A DNA stretch of 23,679 nucleotides from JBBQXK01 sp038251625 (GCA_038251625.1 JBBSBE010000056.1:1-23679); one strand, 5' to 3'. Shown: positions 7,727 to 15,774, counted from the first letter of the stretch. The notes: generated by a model from the sequence alone, not told the origin. Made by a program: numbers and translations.

Positions 7727-8746
7727 TCACTCACCCGGGCCCTTGCAGGCGATGATCTGGTCCATCGAATAGGTGGTCCAATCCGGGATCGAGACCGAGA
7801 CAGGCCATTCGGGATCAAGATTGGGGTTCTGTGCCCCGGCGATCATGGCCTTGCCTGCGTCATCGGTGTTGGCCCAGAGCGAGGGGTTGACCAGCACCGT
7901 CTTTTCCGCCGGTGTCTGCCCGTCCAGAAGCTGCAACGCCAGCGTGACGCCCGCCCCGCCGATGGAGCCGGGGTTGGTGACGGCGGCGCCCTTCAAGCCT
8001 TCGACAGTGGCAAGCTGCCCCACGAAGCCCGCGTTGTCGGCGCCGACGATCGGCACCAGCGGCGCGCCGCTTTCCACGAAGGCATCCACGATCACGTTGT
8101 CGATGCCGCTGGTCCAGACACCTTCGAAGGGAATGCCCGTCGCCAGATAATCAAGGATCTGCTGCTTGCCCTGATCCTGCTGCCAGCCAGTGAACACCTC
8201 ATGCGCGACCTTCACATCCGGGTATTCGGCCAACGCGCGCTGAAAGCCCTTGTTGCGGTCATCATCGGCAGACGCACCTGCCGCGCCGCGCATGTAGACC
8301 ACCGATCCTTTGCCGCCCATCGTCTCGAACAGCCATTTGGCGCCCAGGTAGGCATATTCTTCCTGGTTGTTCGACACGATGTAGGCCGATGGTTCGGTCA
8401 CGCCCTGATCGACCGCGACCACCACGATACCCTTGTCGGTGGCCGCCTTGATGGCATCGTTGATGCCTTCGGGGTTGGCGGGGTTCAGCACGATGGCATC
8501 GACCCCGGCTTCGATCAGGTTGCGGATATCCTCACCCTGACCGGCGGCATCGGTATTGCGGTGCGCGATGTTGAGCGAGGCCACCTTGCCCGACGCCAGC
8601 GCCTGCGCCTTCATTGCGCAGACCATCTCTTCCCGCCAGCCGTTGCCTTGCACGGTGTTCGAGATGCCGATCTTGTAGCCGTCGGCGGCTGCGATGCCTG
8701 CGCTGCCCAGCATCAGGACGGCGGCACCCGTAAGCAATTTCTTCAT
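7727..8746 (-). CDS. Periplasmic sugar-binding protein (RbsB-like, CUT2 system)
   Basis: 339 residues. The N-terminus is a signal peptide (two lysines, then a hydrophobic stretch, cleavage near 'GIAAADGYK'). The mature protein shows type-I periplasmic-binding features: 'KIGISNTVQGNGWREEMV' at the start, 'LIEAGVDAIVLNPANP' and 'NDAIKAATDKGIVVVAVDQG', which match ribose- and galactose-binding relatives. 'GADNAGFVGQLA' belongs to the hinge/C-lobe region. The start is the ATG at 8744-8746, with GGGAGAG about 6 nt upstream. It delivers ligand to the two permeases encoded downstream. A strong hairpin follows the gene, consistent with a need for excess binding protein. Ligand not deducible from sequence. 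Confidence 0.92.
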   Translation of the reverse strand: MKKLLTGAAVLMLGSAGIAAADGYKIGISNTVQGNGWREEMVCAMKAQALASGKVASLNIAHRNTDAAGQGEDIRNLIEAGVDAIVLNPANPEGINDAIKAATDKGIVVVAVDQGVTEPSAYIVSNNQEEYAYLGAKWLFETMGGKGSVVYMRGAAGASADDDRNKGFQRALAEYPDVKVAHEVFTGWQQDQGKQQILDYLATGIPFEGVWTSGIDNVIVDAFVESGAPLVPIVGADNAGFVGQLATVEGLKGAAVTNPGSIGGAGVTLALQLLDGQTPAEKTVLVNPSLWANTDDAGKAMIAGAQNPNLDPEWPVSVSIPDWTTYSMDQIIACKGPGE

Positions 8747-8795
8747 TCGTCTCTCTCCCATTGAAATATGTAGCCGTTTCTTTGTATTGGCAGGC

Positions 8796-9707
8796 TTACT
8801 TGATGTAAGGCCGCAAGATATCCCGCGCGAGCAGAAAGCCGCGCTTGACCTTTTCTTCTGTCCCTTCGAAGGCGCGATCCTCGTGCTCGATGATCACCGC
8901 CCCATCGTATCCGACGCGGTAGAGGCCTGAGAATAGCGCGCCCCAGTCGATATCGCCAAGCCCCGGCATGCGCGGCACCTGCCAGCCCATTCCGACCGAC
9001 ATCACGCCGTTCTCATAAAGCCCGTCACGGTCGATCATCACGTCCTTGGCGTGGACATGGGCAAAGCGCGCGCCGAATTCGCGGATGAAGCGGCCCTGGT
9101 CGATCATCTGCCAGACAAGGTGGCTGGGGTCGAAGTTCATGCCAACCCCTTCCCATTCCTCGAAAATGCGCCGCCAGATCTTTGGCGAATAGGCGATGTT
9201 GTGCCCGCCCGGCCATTCGTCGCGCGAAAAGATCATCGGGCAGTTTTCAAAGGCGAGGGTAACGCCCTGATCGCGGGCATGAGCCACGACGTCTGGAAAG
9301 ATCGCCTGCGCGCGCGCCCAGTTTTCATCCAGTGGCAAGGCGCGATCGCCCCCAAGGAACGTGTTGACGACGGGCACATTCAGCATCGCGGCTGCACTGA
9401 TGACCTTCTTCAAATGCCCGATCACCGGTTCCCGATGGGCTGCATCGGCATGCAGCGGGTTCGGGTAATACCCTAGCCCCGAAATCGTGATTCCCTTGGC
9501 CAAAAGGCGGTCGCGGATATCGGCTGCGATCCCTGTGCTGAGGGTCGCCACGTCGATATGCGACGTGCCTGCGTAGCGCCGCGTCTCGCTTGCGGTGGCA
9601 GGCCAGCAGGCAATCTCCAGCGCTTCCATGCCGACCGAGGCGGTCCAGTCGGCCACCGCGTCAAGGCTGAGGTCGGGAAAGGGAGCGGTCAACAATCCCA
9701 GTTTCAT
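8796..9707 (-). CDS. Sugar phosphate isomerase/epimerase-like TIM barrel (AP endonuclease 2 family)
   Basis: 303 residues in the family that includes xylose-isomerase-like, IolE/MocC-like and ketose 3-epimerase proteins. The four expected metal ligands are present: Glu154 in 'LAFENCP', Asp193 in 'NFDPSHL', His219 in 'AHVHAKD' and Glu274 in 'VIIEHED'. The family performs metal-assisted isomerisation, epimerisation, dehydration or 3-keto-glycoside elimination. A pairing with a Gfo/Idh/MocA dehydrogenase just upstream is typical. Two starts are possible: ATG at 9711-9713, which abuts the GGGGGA ribosome-binding site too closely, and ATG at 9705-9707, spaced about 7 nt from it; the latter is preferred. 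Reaction unknown. Confidence 0.87.
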   Translation of the reverse strand: MKLGLLTAPFPDLSLDAVADWTASVGMEALEIACWPATASETRRYAGTSHIDVATLSTGIAADIRDRLLAKGITISGLGYYPNPLHADAAHREPVIGHLKKVISAAAMLNVPVVNTFLGGDRALPLDENWARAQAIFPDVVAHARDQGVTLAFENCPMIFSRDEWPGGHNIAYSPKIWRRIFEEWEGVGMNFDPSHLVWQMIDQGRFIREFGARFAHVHAKDVMIDRDGLYENGVMSVGMGWQVPRMPGLGDIDWGALFSGLYRVGYDGAVIIEHEDRAFEGTEEKVKRGFLLARDILRPYIK

Positions 9708-9720
9708 CGTCATTCCCCCG

Positions 9721-10851
9721 TCAGATCGCCGTCCAAGCGCCCGAGGCGGCGCTTTGGATCACGGCATCGCAGAACTGCATCTCGAAATGCCCATCCTCGA
9801 AGCCCGCGTAGGTGGACGCAGGCCCCCGCGCGCCCGCTGCCACATCGGCATAGACCTGCCGGAAGAGCGCGCAGAAACTGTCGGCAAAGCCCTCGACATG
9901 CCCTGGGGGCAGGCTGGCGGCTGCGCGACCGGTGGCGTTCATCTGGCTGGCGTCGCGTTGCAGGATCTGGTTCGGCGCATCGCGATGCCCGATCCAGAGC
10001 TGGTCCGGCGCTTCGGAATTCCACGCGGCGGAGGCTGTGGACCCTGCCACCTCCCACACCAGTTCATTCTTGCGGCCAAAGCTGATCTGGCTGGTCGAAA
10101 GCACGCCTCGCGCGCCGTTTGCGTAGCGCAGCAGGATCATTGCAGCATCGTCTGTGGTGACCTGCCGCGCCTCTGTCGACCCTGCGGATGCCGCGAAGGT
10201 CTCTACCGGCCCGGTTGGCCTTTGCCGCTCGGGCAGGAAGGTCGCGAGTTCGGCCAGCACATGCGTCGGGCGCTGGCCGGTCACGAAATTGGCAAGGTCC
10301 ATCCAATGCGTGCCGATATCGCCGACCGATCGCAGCGTGCCGCCTTGATCAGGCTCCAGCCGCCAGTTCCAGTCGGTTGAGCGCGCCAGCCAGTCCTGAT
10401 GGTAATGGCCTGACACGAAGCGGATATCGCCAAGCCCGCCATCGCGCACCATCTGATGCGCGTGCTGGTTCAGCGCATAGAAGCGGACGTTGTAGCAGAC
10501 GGCGGCGATACGCCCGCTGGCGCACGCCAGTGCCACCATCTCGGCCGATTGCGCAGCGGTCATGGCCAGCGGTTTTTCGCATATCACATGCCGACGGGCC
10601 GCAAGGATCTGCTTCACCTGCGGGTAGTGCGCGTGGTTCGGCGAGGTCACATGCACGACCTGCACCATGTCATCAGCAAGAAGATCTTCCAGCGAGGCAT
10701 AGGCACGGGGAACCCCCAAAGCCGCCGACCGCTCAGCCCCCCGTTCGGCGGTGCTGCCCAGGACACCGCGCACGTCGATGCCAAGCCGTCGAAGCGCGCC
10801 AAGGTGGACGGCGCCGATAAAGCCCGTGCCGATGATCGCGGCGCCGGTCAT
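9721..10851 (-). CDS. Gfo/Idh/MocA family NAD(P)-dependent oxidoreductase
   Basis: 376 residues with all standard motifs: Rossmann 'IGTGFIG' (7-13), EKP at 92-94 ('HVICEKPLAM') and 'DIGTHWMD' (178-185), placing the catalytic histidine at 182. 'HYHQDWLARSTDWNWRLE' (149-166) is a common substrate-loop sequence in sugar dehydrogenases of this family. It is the least divergent of the four Gfo/Idh/MocA proteins in the array. The start is the ATG at 10849-10851, with AAGG upstream. It is followed 13 nt later by the TIM-barrel isomerase, a pairing seen in inositol, rhizopine and keto-glycoside pathways, so it may make the keto-intermediate used by that partner (inference). Confidence 0.9.
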   Translation of the reverse strand: MTGAAIIGTGFIGAVHLGALRRLGIDVRGVLGSTAERGAERSAALGVPRAYASLEDLLADDMVQVVHVTSPNHAHYPQVKQILAARRHVICEKPLAMTAAQSAEMVALACASGRIAAVCYNVRFYALNQHAHQMVRDGGLGDIRFVSGHYHQDWLARSTDWNWRLEPDQGGTLRSVGDIGTHWMDLANFVTGQRPTHVLAELATFLPERQRPTGPVETFAASAGSTEARQVTTDDAAMILLRYANGARGVLSTSQISFGRKNELVWEVAGSTASAAWNSEAPDQLWIGHRDAPNQILQRDASQMNATGRAAASLPPGHVEGFADSFCALFRQVYADVAAGARGPASTYAGFEDGHFEMQFCDAVIQSAASGAWTAI

Positions 10852-10878
10852 CTTGCGTGCCTTTTGGGGATCGGCAGG

Positions 10879-11607
10879 TCAGGCAATGGAATAGCCCCCG
10901 TCCACGTTGATGCAGGTTCCGGTAATGAAACTTGCGTTGGTAGAGGCAAGGAAAAGGACGGTGCCCCCGATGTCTGACGGTTGACCCCAACGCCCAAGGG
11001 GTGTGCGCGCGGCGACAGCTGCCACATGCGCGGGGTCAGTGCGGCTGCGGGCGGATTGTTCGGTCACGATGAAGCCGGGTGAGACGGCGTTCACCCTAAT
11101 CCCATCGCCCGCCCATGCAATCGCAAGCGATTTCGTCAGTTGCGCCACGGCGGCCTTGCTGGCGCCGTAGGCGGGGTTCCGGGGGCTGCCGAAGCCCGCA
11201 TACATCGAGGCGATGTTGATCAGCGCTCCGCCAGCCGCCTTCAGATGCGGGTGAAACGCAAGTGCGGTGCGAAAGCTGCCATGCAGGTTCACATCGACGA
11301 CCTTGGCAAAGAAGGCAGGCTCCATCTCTTCGCCCCTTGCCGTAATCGCGGCGCAGTTGACCAGGATGTCCAGCCGGTCGGTCGCTGCGGCAAGGTCAGT
11401 GACGGCCGCGTTGTCACGCACATCAAGCTGAACATAGGCAAAGCGGCCCTGATCCTCGGGGGCAGGTTCGGCCTCAATACCGGTGATCGTGACGATTGCC
11501 CCCGCAGCCAGAAACGACCGTGCGATATCGGCGCCGATACCTGCGCGGCTTGCACCGACGACCAGAACGCGCGCGTCGCCAAAATCGAAATGTGCCGCTG
11601 CCACCAC
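10879..11607 (-). CDS. Short-chain dehydrogenase/reductase (SDR), GTG start
   Basis: 242 residues, classical SDR. The cofactor motif is 'VGASRAGIG' (17-25), a variant of TGxxxGIG. 'LVNCAAI' takes the place of NNAG, and the catalytic set is Ser134, Tyr147 and Lys151 in 'NIASMYAG...YGASK'. The C-terminal 'VNAVSPGFIVTE' and 'ITGTCINVDGGYS' are standard. The start appears to be GTG at 11605-11607, with GGGGGGA about 8 nt upstream. It begins an apparently new sub-operon: a long AT-rich inverted repeat lies 49-86 nt upstream. It probably oxidises or reduces a sugar-derived alcohol in the cytosol; substrate unknown. Confidence 0.88.
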   Translation of the reverse strand: MVAAAHFDFGDARVLVVGASRAGIGADIARSFLAAGAIVTITGIEAEPAPEDQGRFAYVQLDVRDNAAVTDLAAATDRLDILVNCAAITARGEEMEPAFFAKVVDVNLHGSFRTALAFHPHLKAAGGALINIASMYAGFGSPRNPAYGASKAAVAQLTKSLAIAWAGDGIRVNAVSPGFIVTEQSARSRTDPAHVAAVAARTPLGRWGQPSDIGGTVLFLASTNASFITGTCINVDGGYSIA

Positions 11608-11655
11608 GATTCGTATCCCCCCGCAGACATCCTCTCAAACGCCATCCGACTTCAC

Positions 11656-11693
11656 AAGTGATTTTTCATTCTTCCCAATATGAAAAATCACTT
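11656..11693. promoter_or_regulatory. Perfect 14-bp AT-rich inverted repeat, candidate operator
   Basis: AAGTGATTTTTCAT at 11656-11669 is repeated inverted as ATGAAAAATCACTT at 11680-11693, with a 10-nt spacer. It stands out in GC-rich DNA. Each arm contains TGA-N4-TCA, itself a small dyad. It overlaps the stop codon of the RpiR-type gene and lies 49 nt upstream of the next gene (SDR, start 11607). RpiR-family proteins bind palindromic sites near their own operons, so this is a plausible operator. A terminator is less likely because the stem is AT-rich. The repeat is directly visible; its function is inferred. Confidence 0.65.
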
Positions 11694-12521
11694 TCGTTGG
11701 CCCAGCATCCTGCCGGTACTGACGATCAACGATTGTCCCAAGACCAGAGCCGGCACCTGTGACCGGAAATGGCCAAGCTTGGCTTCCTTGACGAACAGCA
11801 CGTGGCGGGCAAGCTGCGCGATGGGGCTAAGCTCGTTGTCGGTCACGGCAAGGATGGGCACCCCGCGCGCCGCCGCCATGCGCGTCGTATCGACCGTTTC
11901 GGGGGTGTAGTCGTCGAAGGTGATCGCCAGCAGCACGTCGCGCGGCCCGATCGCCATCGCCTGCTCGGCCCGCATGGAACCCTGATTGTCCATCAGATGC
12001 GCGCGCATCCCGATGTTGGCGAGGCCATAGAAAAGATAGGCCCCGATCCCGAATGCGCCGCGCGCGGCAAGGATATGCACGGCCTCTGCCGCCGCCAGAT
12101 CAGTGACGAAACGCTGCAGCACCGACCGGTCGAGGTTCTGCTCGATCCGCAAGAGCGAATGGATAGCGGCGCGGGTCATGATCTCGAACACCCGTTCGGG
12201 ATGCTCGAAATCCACGTCGGCCACATCACTTGGGCCCGGCGGTTCACTGAGGTCCGACAGTCGCTCGGAATATGACGGGCCCGGGCCCAGAACACGCTCG
12301 CGGAACACGGCCTGAAGTTCGGGGAACCCTGCAAACCCGAGTTCCTGCGCCAGTCGCGTGAAGGTGGCAGGAGGCACGTCCGCCACCTCGCCCAGACGGA
12401 CGATGGTGTTGATGGCGACCTCCTCGGGGTGGTTCAGACAGAAGCGCGCCACTTGCGCATGGCGGCGGCTCAGCGTGTCTCGCCGGGAGACGAGAAGTTG
12501 GACAAGGGTTTCGTAATCCAT
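11688..12521 (-). CDS. RpiR/MurR family transcriptional regulator (HTH + SIS domain)
   Basis: 277 residues. An N-terminal helix-turn-helix (about 1-78) includes 'VARFCLNHPEEVA' and 'FTRLAQELGFAGFPELQ', the RpiR-family recognition region. A C-terminal SIS domain (about 115-270) includes 'VHILAARGAFGIGAYLFYGL' and 'DVLLAITFDDYTPETVDTT', and should bind a phosphosugar or related effector. The ATG at 12519-12521 is preferred, with GGGAAG upstream; an in-frame TTG at 12543-12545 overlapping the previous stop is an alternative. The gene lies between two SDR genes in the leftward array. A perfect inverted repeat at its 3' end is a candidate binding site for it. Confidence 0.9.
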   Translation of the reverse strand: MDYETLVQLLVSRRDTLSRRHAQVARFCLNHPEEVAINTIVRLGEVADVPPATFTRLAQELGFAGFPELQAVFRERVLGPGPSYSERLSDLSEPPGPSDVADVDFEHPERVFEIMTRAAIHSLLRIEQNLDRSVLQRFVTDLAAAEAVHILAARGAFGIGAYLFYGLANIGMRAHLMDNQGSMRAEQAMAIGPRDVLLAITFDDYTPETVDTTRMAAARGVPILAVTDNELSPIAQLARHVLFVKEAKLGHFRSQVPALVLGQSLIVSTGRMLGQRK

Positions 12522-12541
12522 TTCGGTCCGCTTCCCGCCGG

Positions 12542-13321
12542 TCAAGGCGCGCCCAATACTTTCTGTTCAAGGTCGATGGCCACGCCGCTAAGCGGGGCAG
12601 AGGTGTCCGACAGCAGAAAAAGCGCAAGTCTGGCGGCCTCTTCCGGCACCAGAAGACGGCCAAGGGGGCGGGTGGCGGCAACATCTGCCATCCAGCCCTC
12701 GCCCTTGCCCAGCACCTGGGATTGCATCCGGTGCTCTGCCTCCGTCAGGGTCCAGCCAAGGTTGATGCCATTCACGCGGATGCGGTCGGCCATGTGAGCC
12801 TCGGCCGCATTTCGTGTCAGGGTCAGAAGCGCGGCCTTGGTCGCGGCATAGATTGCAAGCTCTGGCGTGCCGCAATGGGCGTTCATCGAAAGGATGTTGA
12901 CGATGGCCCCGTTTGTGCCCCGCGCCAGCATGTCGCAGATGGCGCCCTGCATCAGGAAAAAGGCTGCGCGGGTGTTGACGGCAAAAAGCTGATCCCAGTC
13001 TTCGGGACGCCCTTCGGCCACAGAGGCGCGGGTGGTCAGTCCGGCCGCGTTCACCAGCCCGTCGATCCGCCCGAAGCTGGCGATGGCTGCGGCGCAGATC
13101 GCTTGCGCTGCAGCAGGATCGGCAAGATCGGCCACGTGGCTTACAACGATTGCCCCCCTGTCGCGCAGCGCCCCGGCCACTGCGTCGCAGCCCTCGGCAT
13201 TCCGGTCGGTCAGCAGGATGGCCCCCGCGCCAGCCTCGGCGGCGGCTTTTGCTATCTCACGTCCCACGCCGCTGGCCGCGCCGGTGACCACGATCATTTT
13301 GCCTTCGAGGGTGACGTTCAT
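12542..13321 (-). CDS. Short-chain dehydrogenase/reductase (SDR)
   Basis: 259 residues, classical SDR. 'VVTGAASGVG' (11-20) is the cofactor motif, and Asp39 after the second strand ('LLTDRN') suggests NAD rather than NADP. 'LVNAAGL' is the NNAG equivalent, and the catalytic set is Ser145, Tyr158 and Lys162 ('YAATKAA'). The C-terminal end departs from the common 'GGxxxDGG' ending, reading 'LSGVAIDLEQKVLG'. Its ATG overlaps the stop of the LacI-type gene (ATGA, 13318-13321), so regulator and enzyme are translationally coupled. Likely a sugar or polyol dehydrogenase; substrate unknown. Confidence 0.88.
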   Translation of the reverse strand: MNVTLEGKMIVVTGAASGVGREIAKAAAEAGAGAILLTDRNAEGCDAVAGALRDRGAIVVSHVADLADPAAAQAICAAAIASFGRIDGLVNAAGLTTRASVAEGRPEDWDQLFAVNTRAAFFLMQGAICDMLARGTNGAIVNILSMNAHCGTPELAIYAATKAALLTLTRNAAEAHMADRIRVNGINLGWTLTEAEHRMQSQVLGKGEGWMADVAATRPLGRLLVPEEAARLALFLLSDTSAPLSGVAIDLEQKVLGAP

Positions 13322-14352
13322 GGGTCTGGCCCAGCGGGCAGATTCTCGCGCAGGATGATCCGGGGTTCGATATTGCGGGCAGGCAGAAGCGGCGTTGTCG
13401 CGGCAATCGCCCCCAGAAGCCGGATCACCGCCTGTTCCCCCACCAGTCTTGCATTCTGGTCGATGACCGCATCGATGGTCCCTTCAGCCAGCCATTTGCG
13501 CGCATTTTCGGTCAGATCGTGCATCACGGCGAACGGCCGCTCCCTCTGCCCGCTGGCACGGATCGCCTCAACGATACCCGTGCGCCCTGCGCCGACGCAA
13601 TAGACGCCCACAAGATCGCCCGCCCGGCGCAGAAGATTGGCCATCGAGGCGCGCGAGCGGGCGCTGTCTTCGCCCGTCTCGGCTGCCGGAAGCAGGCGGA
13701 GATGCGGATAGTGCGTGGCCATGAGTGCGCGAAACCCCGCTTCGCGTTCGCGGTGGCCGTGAAAATCATGCGAGCCGAGGAAAAGGCCCACCGAACCCGG
13801 GCGCCCCTGCGCCATCATCCCCATGATCTGGGCCGCTGTCCGCCCGGCCACGAAATTGTCCACCCCCACGTAGGCCGCGCGCGGTGTGTCCAGCACATCG
13901 GACGCGATGGTGACGACGCGCACGCCAGACGCGCAGAGCCGCGCAATGGCGGCCCTGCTGCGGGGATGATCGGTGGTGATCAGCCCCACGCCTTCGGTGC
14001 GCAGCGAAAGGCCATCCAGCGCAAGGATCAATTCATCCGGTCCGATCCCCTCGACCGGCAGGATGGTGCAACTGGCGACCATCGGCAGCGAGGCGGCAAA
14101 TTCCGTGATGCTGGCCGTCACCTCGCGCATGAAGGCGTTGTGGCGAAACGGGATCAGGAACTGCAGATGCGCCGGGCGCGCGGGCAGCAGGACCATGCCT
14201 TCGGACGGCAGGTAGCCCAGATCGCGCGCGGCCTTCAGCACGCGCTGGCGGTTGGCGGCACTGACGCCCGCGCGCCCGTTCAAGGCGCGGTCAACCGTCG
14301 CCGTCGAAACGCCCGCGCTGCGGGCGATATCTGCGATCGTGCCGTGTCCCAT
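13318..14352 (-). CDS. LacI family transcriptional regulator
   Basis: 344 residues from the preferred start. 'TIADIARSAGVSTATVDRAL' (5-24) is the LacI helix-turn-helix and 'RQRVLKAARDLGYLP' the hinge region. The remainder is a periplasmic-binding-like effector domain ('GLITTDHPRSRAAIARL', 'YVGVDNFVAGRTAAQ'), so a sugar or derivative is the likely inducer. The ATG at 14350-14352 gives the usual short N-terminus; an ATG at 14407-14409 would add 19 residues and has no clear ribosome-binding site. It is transcribed away from the oxygenase operon and heads the leftward array, so it could control both divergent units. A dyad lies just upstream at 14407-14422. Confidence 0.9.
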   Translation of the reverse strand: MGHGTIADIARSAGVSTATVDRALNGRAGVSAANRQRVLKAARDLGYLPSEGMVLLPARPAHLQFLIPFRHNAFMREVTASITEFAASLPMVASCTILPVEGIGPDELILALDGLSLRTEGVGLITTDHPRSRAAIARLCASGVRVVTIASDVLDTPRAAYVGVDNFVAGRTAAQIMGMMAQGRPGSVGLFLGSHDFHGHREREAGFRALMATHYPHLRLLPAAETGEDSARSRASMANLLRRAGDLVGVYCVGAGRTGIVEAIRASGQRERPFAVMHDLTENARKWLAEGTIDAVIDQNARLVGEQAVIRLLGAIAATTPLLPARNIEPRIILRENLPAGPDP

Positions 14353-14518
14353 TCCGGCACGCGCCCTTTCGATTCGTGAGCTGCCAACTGTGGCCGGAGC
14401 CTGCGGCATTCTGCGCGCAATGTCAGGCGATCTGATGCAATCTGATGTGTTTCCGGTTTGAGCCTGGCCCTCAGAGTTGAAATCGTCAGGCTTCAGACGC
14501 GCTGCATGGAGGGGGGAG
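14353..14518. promoter_or_regulatory. Divergent regulatory interval between the LacI gene and the oxygenase operon
   Basis: 166 nt separate the two divergent starts. Visible signals: a dyad CATTnnGCGCnnAATG at 14407-14422 with a central CG, as in many LacI-family operators; a direct repeat ATCTGATG at 14430-14437 and 14440-14447, exactly 10 bp apart; and GTCAGGC at 14422-14428 and 14485-14491. GGAGG at 14508-14512 is the ribosome-binding site of the oxygenase gene. I could not place convincing -35/-10 boxes. The interval must hold at least one promoter for each direction (inference from gene orientation). Confidence 0.5.
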
Positions 14519-15634
14519 ATGGTCGCAATGATTGTGAAGGCACGCGATTATTCTCTGACCGGTCCCGAGGCCGCTCATGCGGTAGAAACGGGGCTTGCGG
14601 CGGCGGATTGGTACCACACCGAAGTGCCGCGCAAGGTGATGAAGGCGCTGATGCAGCGCCGCGACGGGCCTGCGATCCGCGACACGGTGCTTTGGGTGCT
14701 GCTGCACCTCGTCTTTGCGGTGGGGGGCACCTGGTTCTGGGGGTCCTGGATGGCGGTGCCGTTCTGGCTGGCCTACGGCGTGCTTTACGGATCGGCCTGC
14801 GATTCCCGCTGGCATGAATGCGGGCATGGCACGGCGTTCCGCACCCGCTGGATGAACGATGTGGTCTATCACATCGCGTCGTTCCAGGTGATGCGCAACC
14901 CGGTCAACTGGCGCTGGAGCCACGCGCGCCACCACACCGATACCATCATCGTGGGTCGCGACGCCGAGATTGCCTGGATGCATCCGGTCAGGCTGGTGCT
15001 GAAGGCGCTGGCCTACGTCGGGATTGTGGACGCCTGGTCCTCGCTGAAGGTGCTGGCGCGCAATGCGGCGGGCGTGCTGTCGGCCGACGAGCGTGATTAC
15101 ATTCCGGATAGCGAGCAACCAAAGGCCGTCTTCTGGGCGCGGATCCATATGGCGATCTATGCTGCGACGGTGGCTGCCAGTCTCGGGATGCTGGCGGCCG
15201 GAATGGGCTGGAAGGCTGTCATCCCCTTTCTGCTGATCGGGGGGCCGCGCGTGTACGGCGCCTGGCACATGATCATGACCGGCCTTCTGCAGCACGGTGG
15301 GCTGGCCGAGGATGTGGTCGATCACCGCCTTAACAGCCGTACCGTCTATATGAACCCTGTTAGCCGGTGGCTTTACTGGAACATGAACTACCACGTGGAA
15401 CATCACATGTTCCCGATGGTGCCCTATTACGCGCTGCCCGCACTGCACGAGGCGATCAAGCACGATTTGCCGCCTGCGAACCCGTCGATTGGGGCCGCCT
15501 ATGCCGAACTTTTCGCCGCCGTGCTGCGCCAGCGGCGCGAGCCGGGATACTATCTTAAGCGCCAGTTGCCACCGACCGCACGCCCCTACCGCGAGGTGCT
15601 GCACCGCGCAGTGCCGGAACGGGCTTCAGCATGA
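14519..15634 (+). CDS. MocD-like membrane diiron oxygenase (fatty acid desaturase superfamily)
   Basis: 371 residues. Membrane-spanning stretches occur near 55-95 and 208-245. The histidine boxes that bind the diiron centre are 'HECGH' (99-103), 'HARHH' (135-139) and 'HVEHH' (292-296), with a further His259 in 'QHGG'. The superfamily covers lipid desaturases, hydroxylases and MocD, assigned with MocE to O-demethylation of rhizopine in rhizobia. A Rieske ferredoxin of the MocE type follows, which favours the MocD-like reading over lipid desaturation. The ATG at 14519 has GGAGG 6 nt upstream; an in-frame ATG at 14477 has none. No ferredoxin reductase is visible nearby, so electrons must come from elsewhere. 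Substrate unknown. Confidence 0.85.
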   Translation: MVAMIVKARDYSLTGPEAAHAVETGLAAADWYHTEVPRKVMKALMQRRDGPAIRDTVLWVLLHLVFAVGGTWFWGSWMAVPFWLAYGVLYGSACDSRWHECGHGTAFRTRWMNDVVYHIASFQVMRNPVNWRWSHARHHTDTIIVGRDAEIAWMHPVRLVLKALAYVGIVDAWSSLKVLARNAAGVLSADERDYIPDSEQPKAVFWARIHMAIYAATVAASLGMLAAGMGWKAVIPFLLIGGPRVYGAWHMIMTGLLQHGGLAEDVVDHRLNSRTVYMNPVSRWLYWNMNYHVEHHMFPMVPYYALPALHEAIKHDLPPANPSIGAAYAELFAAVLRQRREPGYYLKRQLPPTARPYREVLHRAVPERASA

Positions 15635-15734
15635 GCGCGCACCCGAAACGGTCGTCCGCACCCCCATCCTCTGCCCATGCGTGGGCTCGGTGCCTTACAG
15701 CGCCGACCCTTGCACGGCGCGGCGCATCATTACA

Positions 15735-15774
15735 CCTCCCACCTTTCTCGTGGGGGAGGGATGGGGAGGGGGGG
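15735..15774 (+). repeat. Palindromic G-tract repeat in the leader of the Rieske gene
   Basis: CCTCCCAC at 15735-15742 pairs imperfectly with GTGGGGGAGG at 15750-15759 (two bulged bases). G-runs at 15752-15756, 15758-15760, 15763-15766 and 15768-15774 follow, separated by loops of 1-2 nt. The four runs satisfy a G-quadruplex pattern on the sense strand. The arrangement also resembles the short C/G-tract intergenic repeats common in alphaproteobacteria. It occupies a 165-nt gap between the oxygenase and Rieske genes, otherwise without an ORF I can support. Function unknown. Confidence 0.5.

Noticed and set aside
7565..8764. Long plus-strand open frame opposite the binding-protein gene
   Set aside because: The minus strand encodes a signal peptide and binding-protein motifs; the plus frame has none.
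11656..11693. Rho-independent terminator for the RpiR-type gene
   Set aside because: The stem is AT-rich and overlaps the stop codon, with no G/C-rich stem or following T-tract; an operator fits better.
14486..15604. Long minus-strand open frame opposite the oxygenase gene
   Set aside because: The plus strand carries all histidine boxes and a ribosome-binding site; the reverse frame shows only shadow composition.
14519..15634. Ordinary lipid fatty acid desaturase
   Set aside because: Possible, but the MocE-like Rieske partner and sugar importer context favour a MocD-like oxygenase.
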